Assembly: GCA_023457355.1 (NCBI GenBank)
Contig: JAEWLW010000003.1
Location: 3,195 to 67,194, forward strand
Length of the DNA stretch: 64,000 bases
Direction: 5' to 3'
Origin: Bacillota bacterium
GTDB taxonomy: Bacteria > Bacillota > Clostridia > Oscillospirales > Ruminococcaceae
This document shows positions 1-8,333 of this stretch, one piece after another. Position 1 is the stretch's first letter. Each line of letters opens with the position of its first letter. The notes under the pieces were generated by a model. It saw nothing but the letters and a program-made list of their open reading frames with translations, was not told the origin of the DNA and made no database searches. Both the position numbers and the translations under genes were made by a program.

Positions 1-2118
1 GAAACAAAAAACAAAACGTCCGCCGAGGGAAAAAACAATTTCTCCCGGCGCTCAGGGTTTGCGCCTAAAAACCGCCAACAGGTTTCTGAAAATACGGTTA
101 TGACCGAAACCGGCTTATATGGTAAGGTGGACTTGGATACCCCAACAACCACCTCTCAGCCAAAGCAGGAGGAACCCAAACAAAAAACGGCCGCCGGGGT
201 ACACAGGCCCAGAAAGCCGCTTTCTAAAAAAGAAATGCTTGACCAAAAGGTGGATACCCGCGCTGAGCAACCGGCCACCAAAGAAGCGGCACCGCCGCAA
301 AAACCTGCCGGACGTCGCCGCGGCAGACCCAAAAAGCCTGCGGCCGTACAAACGGCTCCTGCCGATGCCGCAACGAAAGCCCCCACAACGGCGGAGGGTA
401 AAAAAACCAGGAACCGCCGTGGACAGAAAAAAGAATCGCCGGAAAAAACACCGGTGCGTATCATCCCGCTTGGAGGCCTGGGCGAAATAGGCAAAAATAT
501 GACGGTTATTGAGTATAAAAACGATATGATCATCATTGACTGCGGCCTGGCTTTTCCGGATGACGATATGCCGGGCATTGACCTGGTCATTCCGGATTTT
601 TCGTATGTGGTTAAGAACAAGGAAAAGGTGCGCGGCGTCTTTTTAACCCATGGCCATGAAGACCACATCGGTGCGCTGAGCTACCTCTTAAAGGAAATTA
701 ACGTGCCCGTTTATTCAGCCCGGCTGACCATCGGCCTGGTGGAGGGCAAGCTCAAGGAAGCAGGCATCTTAAACAGCGCCAAACTCAACGTTCAAAAGGC
801 GGGAGATGTCGTCAAGATGGGCGACATCTCGGTGGAGTTTATCGCGGTTAATCACTCCATTCCGGACGCGTGCGGCTTTGCTGTTTTTACGCCCGTCGGC
901 ACGCTGGTGCACACAGGCGACTTCAAAATCGACTACACGCCCGTGGACGGTCAGATGATTGACCTCGCGCGCTTCGGCGAGTTGGGCCGCCACGGCGTGC
1001 TCGCGCTGATGTCCGATTCAACCAACGCCGAGCGTCCCGGCATGACGCCGAGCGAACGCCGCGTGGGCGAATCATTTGAGATGCTCTTTAAAAAGGCGGG
1101 CGACCGCCGGATTATTGTGGCGTCCTTCTCTTCAAATGTGCACCGCATCCAGCAGGTCATTGATACCGCTGTGCATCACGGCCGAAAGGTCGTTGTTTCC
1201 GGGCGCAGCATGGAGAATGTGACGTCAAAGGCGTTGGAGCTGGGATACCTCAAAGCCCCTCAGGGAACCATTATAGATGTTGACCACATGCGCGGCATTC
1301 CGGACGAGAGCGTGGTCATTATCACGACCGGCAGTCAGGGCGAGCCCATGAGTGCGCTTACCCGAATGGCCCGCGGCGATCACCGTAAAATCAGCGTCAC
1401 CGGGCACGATTTTATCATCATTTCCGCCACGCCGATTCCAGGCAACGAAAAGCTGGTCGGCAAGGTAATCAACGACCTCATGGCATTGGGTGCCGAAGTT
1501 ATCTATGAAAGCATCATGGGTATCCATGTTTCGGGCCACGCCTGCCGCGAGGAAATCCGCACCATTCTCGGACTTACCAAACCGAAGTTTTTTATCCCTG
1601 TGCACGGCGAATATAAGCATCTGGTCAAAAACCGGGAGCTGGCCATTGAGATGGGGGTCGAGCTTGATCACATCGTCGTCAGCGAGACCGGCCGCGTCAT
1701 TGAGTTGACAGGGGATTCGGCCAAAGCGGCGACAACGGTGCAGTCCGGCGCCGTCATGGTCGACGGCAGCGGAATCGGCGATGTCGGCAGCATTGTGCTG
1801 CGCGACCGCAAGCTGCTGGCTGAGGAAGGGTTGATCATCGCCGTGGCGGCGATAGATGCCAAGACCGGTGCCGTCATTTCAGGGCCGGATATCGTCTCGC
1901 GCGGGTTTGTATATGTGCGCGAATCCGAGGAACTGTTGACCGGCGCAAAGCAGGTCTGCAAGCAGGCGCTTAATTCTACCGCCGCCAATGCGCAGGGGGG
2001 CCGCGAGTGGTCAAACCTTAAGCAGGCGGTAAGGGACCAGCTTGGCGGTTTTTTATACACCAAGACCAAGCGCCGCCCGATGATTCTGCCTATCATACAG
2101 GAGATACAGGTTCCGTAA
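1..2118 (+). CDS. rnj: Ribonuclease J, 5' end cut by window edge
   Basis: RNase J is the metallo-beta-lactamase/beta-CASP endo- and 5'-3' exonuclease that matures and degrades RNA in Firmicutes. The zinc-binding motif HGHEDHIGA lies about 650 nt in, followed by beta-CASP sequence and a C-terminal domain ending in KTKRRPMILPIIQEIQV. An in-frame ATG exists at position 100, but it has no Shine-Dalgarno sequence and the frame is open without a stop back to base 1. I therefore treat the gene as starting before the window. The catalytic core begins near residue 118 counted from that ATG and is preceded by a basic, Pro/Ala/Lys/Arg-rich tail, so the protein has at least 150 residues beyond the usual ~555. 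The tail has low-complexity RNA-binding character; that role is inferred. A hairpin terminator follows at 2203. Family call certain, start uncertain. Confidence 0.93.
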   Translation, partial: ETKNKTSAEGKNNFSRRSGFAPKNRQQVSENTVMTETGLYGKVDLDTPTTTSQPKQEEPKQKTAAGVHRPRKPLSKKEMLDQKVDTRAEQPATKEAAPPQKPAGRRRGRPKKPAAVQTAPADAATKAPTTAEGKKTRNRRGQKKESPEKTPVRIIPLGGLGEIGKNMTVIEYKNDMIIIDCGLAFPDDDMPGIDLVIPDFSYVVKNKEKVRGVFLTHGHEDHIGALSYLLKEINVPVYSARLTIGLVEGKLKEAGILNSAKLNVQKAGDVVKMGDISVEFIAVNHSIPDACGFAVFTPVGTLVHTGDFKIDYTPVDGQMIDLARFGELGRHGVLALMSDSTNAERPGMTPSERRVGESFEMLFKKAGDRRIIVASFSSNVHRIQQVIDTAVHHGRKVVVSGRSMENVTSKALELGYLKAPQGTIIDVDHMRGIPDESVVIITTGSQGEPMSALTRMARGDHRKISVTGHDFIIISATPIPGNEKLVGKVINDLMALGAEVIYESIMGIHVSGHACREEIRTILGLTKPKFFIPVHGEYKHLVKNRELAIEMGVELDHIVVSETGRVIELTGDSAKAATTVQSGAVMVDGSGIGDVGSIVLRDRKLLAEEGLIIAVAAIDAKTGAVISGPDIVSRGFVYVRESEELLTGAKQVCKQALNSTAANAQGGREWSNLKQAVRDQLGGFLYTKTKRRPMILPIIQEIQVP

Positions 2119-2202
2119 CCCTTCTTATGGAAGGCGGGGCTGTTCCAAAATCTTTCGTGGTTTTTTATGTGTGCTTTATAACCCGGAAACGGGCGGCAAT
2201 TT

Positions 2203-2232
2203 AAAAAGGGGGTGCAGTGCGCCCCCCTTTTG
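2203..2232 (+). terminator. Rho-independent terminator after RNase J
   Basis: AAAAGGGGG pairs perfectly with CCCCCTTTT across a 10-nt loop, giving an A-tract/U-tract hairpin 85 nt after the RNase J stop. Confidence 0.7.
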
Positions 2233-2317
2233 CTTTAAAAACTGCTGTGCACCTTGTGGCGCATGGCGGTTGAATGTGCCGACCTGCCAAAAGTTGATAA
2301 TAGCCTGTTGATTTGTT

Positions 2318-2346
2318 TTGCCATTTTAACGTAAAAGTGTTATAAT
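2318..2346 (+). promoter_or_regulatory. Sigma-A promoter for gdpP-rplI-dnaB
   Basis: TTGCCA, a 17-nt spacer, then a perfect TATAAT. The -10 element ends 54 nt before the gdpP start. Confidence 0.75.
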
Positions 2347-2400
2347 TAATCAGCACATCACCTGTTAACCACGTTTAGACATTTGACATAGGAGAATGCG

Positions 2401-4386
2401 ATGAGACAGAAAAATAGGCTTTACAGGCCTGTCTTTTATCTGATGCTGTTTGAGTTGACTGCGGTTTGCCTGGCGGCGCTGTATTTTCATATCACCTATT
2501 TTTATATCGTGATGGCCATCTCTTTTGTAACGCTTGGTTTGGCGCTGGTGTACATGCTTGGGGCGGACCGTGAGGTCGACCGCTTTGTTGCGCAGATCGG
2601 TGAAGAGATCAGCCAAATGCAGACCGATACGCTGGTGTCGTTGCCCATGCCGGTTCTGGTAGCGGACGATAAAGGTGAAATTCTCTGGTATAATGATTAT
2701 TGCCGCACCCATCTGTTTACCGATAGCGATCGGTACGGAAGGCCTGTTGGCGAAATTCTTGGTGAGATAAACGGTGAAGAGGAAAGCTTTTCAATCGAGT
2801 TTAAGGGCCATTCCTACACGGTCTATTCCGCGCGCAGAAGCCGTGGCAGCGGTGAGGGCCAGGCCGAAGAGGACGAGCGTTCACTGTTTGTCTATTATCT
2901 GTGCGAGGATACCGACCTCAAACGCGATGCGGCGTTGTATTGGGCGTCGCGCCCCTCGATGATGGCGATCATGATCGACAGCCTCGACGAGGCGTTGCAG
3001 GATGCGAAGGAGAACGAGCGGTCCCAGTTGATGGCGCAGGTGGAATATGTCATCGAGCAGTTTGTTGGCGACCATGACGGCTTTGTCATCAAGACTGACC
3101 GCGACCGTTTTTTTGCGGTTATTGAAGAGCGCCACATGCCCGGTATTGTTGAAAAGCGTTTTGTGTTGCTGGACCGTGTGCGTGCGCTTTCCAGTGTGGA
3201 TAAAATTCCGGTAACCCTTTCAATCGGCGTTGCGCGGAATGTCGATTCTTACCCCGAGGGCGAGCAGGCGGCGCGCCAGGCGCTGGATATGGCGCAGGGC
3301 CGCGGCGGCGATCAGGCCGCGGTCAAGACGCCCAGCGGTTATGATTTCTATGGCGGCGTTTCAAAGGGGATTGAAAAACGCACTAAAGTTAAGACCCGCA
3401 TTGTGGCCACCGCTTTGGCTGAACTGATTGAATCCAGCTCCAATGTTATTATTATGGGGCATAAGTTTGCCGACCTTGACAGCCTTGGCGCAGCGGTCGG
3501 CTTGCTGCGGCCGATTCGGCAAATGGGCAAACCCGCCGTTATTGCTATAAACCGCGCCCGAAACCTCGTGAACACTTTAATCGAGCGGTTGGAGAAAAAC
3601 GGCTATGAAAACAGTTTCTTAAACCCGTTTGATATCATGGATACCATCACTGCCAACACGCTGCTCATCATTGTGGATACGCACCTGGAGCATGTGCTGG
3701 AATCTTCCGAGCTTTATCGCGCGTGTAAAAATGTTGCCATCATCGACCATCATCGCCGTATGGTGGGCTATATTGATAACGCGGTCATTTTCTATCACGA
3801 ACCCTACGCGTCCTCAACTTCTGAAATGGTCACCGAGCTTATTCAATATTTTGGCGATAAGCACCGTATCACCCGTACGGAAGCGGAGGCGCTTCTGTCC
3901 GGCATTATGCTCGATACCCGCAACTTTGTCATTCGCACCGGCGTGCGTACCTTTGAGGCGGCGGCCTATTTGCGGCGTCAGGGGGCGGATACGGTTGAAG
4001 TACGTAAGCTGTTCTCTTCGTCGATGGAGTTTTACCAGCAGCGGGCGCGGGTGGTTTCCTCTGCGGAAATTTACCACCGCTGTGCCATCGCCGCGGCGCC
4101 TTCAATGGGCGAAAATATCAAGCTTGTTGCGCCGCAGGCCGCGGATGAATTGCTTAATATCAGCGAGGTGGACGCGTCGTTTGTCCTTTATGAATATGAC
4201 GACGGCATCTCTATTTCCGCGCGCTCAATGGGCAAGATGAACGTTCAGGTTGTTATGGAGGCGTTGGGCGGCGGCGGGCATCAGACGATGGCTGCGACCC
4301 AGATTCCGGATATTTCGATGGAGGATGCACGTCAGAAGCTGCTTGAAGCGGTTGAGGAATACACACAGCAAAACCATATGAGCTAG
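2401..4386 (+). CDS. gdpP: Cyclic-di-AMP phosphodiesterase GdpP (YybT family)
   Basis: GdpP hydrolyses the second messenger c-di-AMP to pApA at the membrane. The 661-residue protein has the full family layout: two membrane segments (about 10-30 and 33-52), a PAS-like region, a degenerate GGDEF domain (about 175-310), then DHH and DHHA1 domains. Visible DHH motifs are GHKFADLDSLGAA near 353, VDTH near 424, IDHHRR near 447, and the DHHA1 motif GGGGHQTMAA near 623. The ATG has an AGGAGA ribosome site 6 nt upstream and a consensus promoter before it. rplI follows 54 nt downstream, as in Bacillus (yybT-rplI-dnaC). The matching cyclase CdaA lies at 38.6 kb in this window. Confidence 0.95.
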   Translation: MRQKNRLYRPVFYLMLFELTAVCLAALYFHITYFYIVMAISFVTLGLALVYMLGADREVDRFVAQIGEEISQMQTDTLVSLPMPVLVADDKGEILWYNDYCRTHLFTDSDRYGRPVGEILGEINGEEESFSIEFKGHSYTVYSARRSRGSGEGQAEEDERSLFVYYLCEDTDLKRDAALYWASRPSMMAIMIDSLDEALQDAKENERSQLMAQVEYVIEQFVGDHDGFVIKTDRDRFFAVIEERHMPGIVEKRFVLLDRVRALSSVDKIPVTLSIGVARNVDSYPEGEQAARQALDMAQGRGGDQAAVKTPSGYDFYGGVSKGIEKRTKVKTRIVATALAELIESSSNVIIMGHKFADLDSLGAAVGLLRPIRQMGKPAVIAINRARNLVNTLIERLEKNGYENSFLNPFDIMDTITANTLLIIVDTHLEHVLESSELYRACKNVAIIDHHRRMVGYIDNAVIFYHEPYASSTSEMVTELIQYFGDKHRITRTEAEALLSGIMLDTRNFVIRTGVRTFEAAAYLRRQGADTVEVRKLFSSSMEFYQQRARVVSSAEIYHRCAIAAAPSMGENIKLVAPQAADELLNISEVDASFVLYEYDDGISISARSMGKMNVQVVMEALGGGGHQTMAATQIPDISMEDARQKLLEAVEEYTQQNHMS

Positions 4387-4440
4387 AACGCTTCAACAGA
4401 CTTTTTGTGTTTAAACTTTAATGCTGGAGGTACACTCAGA

Positions 4441-4884
4441 ATGAAAGTAATTTTATTGGCGGACGTCAAAGGCACCGGCAAAAAAGGTGAACTGCATGAC
4501 GTTTCGGACGGATATGCCCGCAATTTTTTGATGCCTAAAAAACTGGCGCAGCCCGCAACCGCTCAGGCGGTGGGCGAGATGAAAGCCAAACAGGAATCTG
4601 CGGCGCACCGCGCCCAGATGGAACGGCAAAACGCAGAAGCGCTGGCGAAAAAACTCAACGCAATTTCCGTCACGGTACACGCCAAGGCTGGTGCCGGCGG
4701 AAGACTGTTTGGCGCTGTTACCACCAAGGAAATTGCGGAAGCCATGACCGAGCAGCTCGGTACGGCAATTGATAAGAAGAAAGTTTCAATTGACGGCGAT
4801 ATCAAGGCCTACGGCGAATATGAGGCGGTTGTTAAGCTGCACGCGGGTATTGCCGCAAAAACAAAGGTGATTGTCTGCGAGTAG
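4441..4884 (+). CDS. rplI: 50S ribosomal protein L9
   Basis: L9 binds 23S rRNA near the base of the L1 stalk and influences reading-frame maintenance. The 147-residue protein begins MKVILLADVKGTGKKGEL and keeps the N-domain signature DVSDGYARNFLMPKKLA, followed by the long connecting helix and the C-domain. A TTG further upstream (4405) is also in frame, but GGAGG at 4426-4430 and the family N-terminus fix the start at ATG 4441. It sits between gdpP and dnaB in the conserved Firmicutes order. Confidence 0.96.
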   Translation: MKVILLADVKGTGKKGELHDVSDGYARNFLMPKKLAQPATAQAVGEMKAKQESAAHRAQMERQNAEALAKKLNAISVTVHAKAGAGGRLFGAVTTKEIAEAMTEQLGTAIDKKKVSIDGDIKAYGEYEAVVKLHAGIAAKTKVIVCE

Positions 4885-4980
4885 GCAAAATTGGCCAATA
4901 TAATCGCTGTGCGGTTGTTCTTTTACCGCCGGCCTTTATTTGTTGCACTTTTGATTCAAATAGGCACGGAGGGTCTTGGG

Positions 4981-6354
4981 GTGGAGAATAAATTTGACGG
5001 CTATTTCGGTGCAACACCGCAGGAGCTGCCTTATAATCTTGAGGCGGAGCAATCGGTGCTCGGCGCGGTGCTCATTGATGCGCAGTGCGTGCCGGAGGTG
5101 CTCAAATATCTCAAGCCCGAGAGCTTTTACCGCCAGCAGCACCGGGATATTTTTTCGATTATTATGCGAATGTTTATCGCCTCTGAGACGATAGACTTTG
5201 TGACGATTTTAGAGCAGGTCTGCCGGGAGGATGTCTTTCCGACCGATCAGGACGCGAAGATTTATCTGACGCAGCTGGCGCAGGTGGTGCCCACAGCCGG
5301 CAATGCGGCGGCTTATGCCCGCATTGTCCGTGAGAAATATTACCTGCGCAGTCTGATTTCAACCTTTGAACAGGTAATCGGCGCTTCCCGTGAGGGAAGC
5401 ACCGACGCCAACCTGCTCATGGACATGGCCGAGCAGGGGATATATGATCTGCGTCAGGGCAGAGATTCCTCCGGCTTTACGCATATCAAGGATGTCATTG
5501 CGGGAACCTATGACCGTTTGCAGCGCTTAAGCGGCGAGGACCGCGAGCAGTACGTGGGTATTCCCACCGGTTATCCGCTGTTGGATAACGTCATCATGGG
5601 GCTTAATAAATCCGACCTTCTGGTTCTGGCGGCCCGCCCCGGCATGGGTAAGACCGCCTTTGCTTTGAACATTGCGATGAACGTCGCCAAGCAAAAGCGC
5701 AAGGTTGCCATTTTCTCGCTGGAAATGAGCAACGAGCAGCTTGTGGAGCGACTGATTTCTTCCGAGGGCCTTATTGCCTCGGAAAACCTGCATAAGGGCA
5801 ACATCTCGCTGGAGGATTGGGAGAAAATAGCGGTTGCCACCCAAAGACTGACGCCGCTGCCCATTTATCTGGACGATACGGCCGGCATACATATCGGCGA
5901 AATGAAAGGCAAGCTGCGCAGGCTGCGTGACGTTTCGCTGGTAGTCATCGACTATCTCCAGCTGATGACCGGCGGTGACGGCACCAAGCGCCGCAGCGAA
6001 AACCGCGTGCAGGAGGTTTCGGAGATGACCCGCGCACTTAAAATCATGGCGAAGGAATTCAATGTGCCGGTTATCGTGCTTTCACAGCTTTCGCGCGGAC
6101 CCGAGACGCGAACCGACCGGCGGCCGATGCTTTCCGACCTGCGCGAATCGGGCTCGATTGAGCAGGATGCCGATATTGTCATGATGCTTTTTCGCGCCGC
6201 TTATTATGCCAAAAACGACCCGAATGTGCCGCAGGGTGAAGCCGAATGCATTGTGGCCAAGAACCGCCACGGCACCACCGGCATCGTCAAATTTGGCTGG
6301 GATGGCGCACATACGACATTCACAACACCGGAGCTTGCACGGGATGAAGGATAG
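4981..6354 (+). CDS. dnaB: Replicative DNA helicase DnaB
   Basis: Hexameric helicase that unwinds the replication fork (called DnaC in Bacillus). The 457-residue protein has the N-terminal helical domain (LPYNLEAEQSVLGAVLID) and the RecA-like motor with Walker A ARPGMGKTA, Walker B-type LVVIDYLQLM and the SLEMSNEQL motif. The best start is GTG at 4981, preceded by CGGAGG at 4967-4972. An earlier in-frame start near 4891 would add 30 hydrophobic residues foreign to the family. It overlaps tilS by 11 bp, which suggests translational coupling. Confidence 0.95.
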   Translation: MENKFDGYFGATPQELPYNLEAEQSVLGAVLIDAQCVPEVLKYLKPESFYRQQHRDIFSIIMRMFIASETIDFVTILEQVCREDVFPTDQDAKIYLTQLAQVVPTAGNAAAYARIVREKYYLRSLISTFEQVIGASREGSTDANLLMDMAEQGIYDLRQGRDSSGFTHIKDVIAGTYDRLQRLSGEDREQYVGIPTGYPLLDNVIMGLNKSDLLVLAARPGMGKTAFALNIAMNVAKQKRKVAIFSLEMSNEQLVERLISSEGLIASENLHKGNISLEDWEKIAVATQRLTPLPIYLDDTAGIHIGEMKGKLRRLRDVSLVVIDYLQLMTGGDGTKRRSENRVQEVSEMTRALKIMAKEFNVPVIVLSQLSRGPETRTDRRPMLSDLRESGSIEQDADIVMMLFRAAYYAKNDPNVPQGEAECIVAKNRHGTTGIVKFGWDGAHTTFTTPELARDEG

Positions 6355-7765
6355 CGTTTTACAAACCATTCAGACACATCATATGCTCAAGCAGGGCGAT
6401 AGCGTCATTGTCGGGCTTTCCGGCGGTGCGGATTCGGTTGCCCTGCTTTGCGTTTTGTACGCGCTTAAAGAACAGCTTGGCATCGCGCTTTCAGCCTGCC
6501 ATGTCAACCACAACCTGCGCGGGGCAGAAAGCTTGCGCGACCAGCAATTCTGTCAGGCGCTCTGCCGCGGGATGAATATTCCGCTTGCGATTAAAAGCGT
6601 CGATGTTTTATCCTGTTGCGCTCAAAACGGCTGTTCAACCGAGGAAGGCGCGCGTGTGCTGCGCTATGGGGCGCTGCAAAGTCTTGATCCAATGGCGAAA
6701 ATTGCGACGGCACACACCCTTTCAGACAGCGCCGAGACCTTGCTTTTGAACCTGACGCGCGGCGCGGCGCTTGAGGGATTGTGCGGCATTCCGCCCGTTC
6801 GGGATAACATTATCCGCCCCCTCATCAACTGTACCCGCGCCGAGGTGGAGGCTTATCTCGAATCGCTGGGACAGGATTTTGTCACTGATTCGACCAATCT
6901 TTCAGATGACTATAAACGCAACCGCGTCCGCCATGAGCTGATGCCGCTTTTAAAAGCACTGAACCCGTCCTTTGAGCAGGCGGTGCGCCGTACCACCGAC
7001 GCATTGCGCGCGGATAAAGTCTTATTGGGGCAGCTCGCCGACCAGGCGATGGCCGACGCAGCGTTGCCTGGCTTGCCGGGGGCGCTGCCCGAATGGGCCA
7101 GGCGTCTGGCGCCGTTTTTGCCGCAGTTCCGGCGTTGGTCGCGCGCTCTGCTGCTGCGCCAGCCCGAACCGGTACGGCTGCGCTGCTATAAAAAAATGTT
7201 GCTGGCCGCAGGACAGCGCTATGACGCCGACCGGCTGGCGTTGGCCGACCGGCTGGCGTTGGCGGGCAGCGGCGGCGTGCAGCTGGATGACCGCACCACG
7301 CTGCGTTGCGATGGAGAAGTACTCTTTATAGAGGCACTGCCCGAACCGCCATGGGTGGAACAACTGCAAATTCCGCTGGCAGAACGGCAAATGCCCCAAA
7401 ATTTTCCTTTAAATGCCGGTGCGACCCTTCAAATTTACGAAATAGATAAAACAGAGATAAAATTTTTTGTAAATAACCGCAGTTTGCAATTTAAAAACGC
7501 AATTGACTGTGATAAAATAAATGAGATTATCACCCTGCGTTCACGTGCGGCGGGTGATAGAATTGCGCTTGTGGGGCATAATTGCACTCAATCGCTAAAA
7601 AAACTGCTCAATGCAATGGCTGTTCCGGCGCCGCTCAGAGATGGCCTGGCTGTCCTGAGCGATGAAAAAGGCCCTGTTTGGATCGAAGGGCTTGGCGTCA
7701 GTGAACGGGCCGCCATTTCACACGATACCCGGCGCGCAGTGCTGATCACAATACAGGAGGAATGA
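6344..7765 (+). CDS. tilS: tRNA(Ile)-lysidine synthase TilS
   Basis: TilS uses ATP and lysine to convert C34 of the CAU-anticodon tRNA(Ile) to lysidine, so that it reads AUA codons. The PP-loop motif SGGADSV lies near residue 24, HNLRGAES follows, and the C-terminal TilS_C domain ends the 473-residue protein (LRSRAAGDRI onward). The ATG at 6344 overlaps the dnaB stop by 11 bp. Longer in-frame starts would run deep into dnaB and were rejected. The middle region contains a perfect 18-bp tandem duplication (7226-7261) encoding ADRLAL twice. Next comes hpt after 6 nt, the classic tilS-hpt-ftsH arrangement. Confidence 0.93.
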   Translation: MKDSVLQTIQTHHMLKQGDSVIVGLSGGADSVALLCVLYALKEQLGIALSACHVNHNLRGAESLRDQQFCQALCRGMNIPLAIKSVDVLSCCAQNGCSTEEGARVLRYGALQSLDPMAKIATAHTLSDSAETLLLNLTRGAALEGLCGIPPVRDNIIRPLINCTRAEVEAYLESLGQDFVTDSTNLSDDYKRNRVRHELMPLLKALNPSFEQAVRRTTDALRADKVLLGQLADQAMADAALPGLPGALPEWARRLAPFLPQFRRWSRALLLRQPEPVRLRCYKKMLLAAGQRYDADRLALADRLALAGSGGVQLDDRTTLRCDGEVLFIEALPEPPWVEQLQIPLAERQMPQNFPLNAGATLQIYEIDKTEIKFFVNNRSLQFKNAIDCDKINEIITLRSRAAGDRIALVGHNCTQSLKKLLNAMAVPAPLRDGLAVLSDEKGPVWIEGLGVSERAAISHDTRRAVLITIQEE

Positions 7766-7771
7766 CAAAAG

Positions 7772-8311
7772 GTGCAAAATGATATTGAGAAGGTACTTAT
7801 TTCTGAAGTGGAACTGAGAAATAAGGTTGCGGAGTTAGGACGCCAGATTTCAGAGGATTATAAAGATAAGAATCTGATGCTGGTCAGCGTGCTCAAGGGC
7901 TCGGTGGTGTTCATGGCCGATCTGATGCGCGCCATCACAATTCCGGCCTCCATCGATTTTATGTCGGTTTCCAGCTACGGCAGCGGCGTCAAAACAACCG
8001 GCGTTGTCAGAATCATCAAGGATCTTGACGAGGTACTCACCGGCAGGGATATTCTGATTGTGGAGGATATTTTGGATTCCGGCATGACGCTTGCCTATTT
8101 AAAAGAACACATTGGTGCCAAGGACGCAAAAAGCATTCGCATTGCAACCCTGCTTGATAAGCCCGAGCGCCGCAAGGTCAACATCGTGCCTGATTATAAG
8201 GGCTTTGTGGTTCCGGATGAATTCGTGGTCGGTTACGGTTTGGACTACGATGAAAAATATCGCAATCTTCCGTATGTGGGCATTCTCAAGCCCTGCGTCT
8301 ATGAAAAATAA
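7772..8311 (+). CDS. hpt: Hypoxanthine phosphoribosyltransferase
   Basis: Purine-salvage enzyme joining PRPP to hypoxanthine or guanine to give IMP or GMP. The 179-residue protein has the PRPP-binding signature VEDILDSGMTL (near residue 91) and the flexible-loop and base-binding motifs of the family (SVLKGSVVF, SYGSGVKTTG, FVVPDEFVVGYGLDYDEKYRNLP). Translation appears to start at GTG 7772, 11 nt after AGGAGG at 7755-7760; the nearby ATG is out of frame. It lies 6 nt after tilS and 22 nt before ftsH. In Bacillus the Hpt protein also influences ftsH transcription, which I mention only as family knowledge. Confidence 0.95.
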   Translation: MQNDIEKVLISEVELRNKVAELGRQISEDYKDKNLMLVSVLKGSVVFMADLMRAITIPASIDFMSVSSYGSGVKTTGVVRIIKDLDEVLTGRDILIVEDILDSGMTLAYLKEHIGAKDAKSIRIATLLDKPERRKVNIVPDYKGFVVPDEFVVGYGLDYDEKYRNLPYVGILKPCVYEK

Positions 8312-8333
8312 ACTACAGCAGGGAGTGTAACGA

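Noticed and set aside
1225..1671. Long antisense frame inside RNase J, and similar long frames opposite ftsH, rnfC, rel and others
   Set aside because: These arise from codon bias in the real genes; none has a ribosome site or family features.
4891..4980. Longer N-terminus for DnaB
   Set aside because: The added residues are hydrophobic and foreign to the family; GTG 4981 has the ribosome site.
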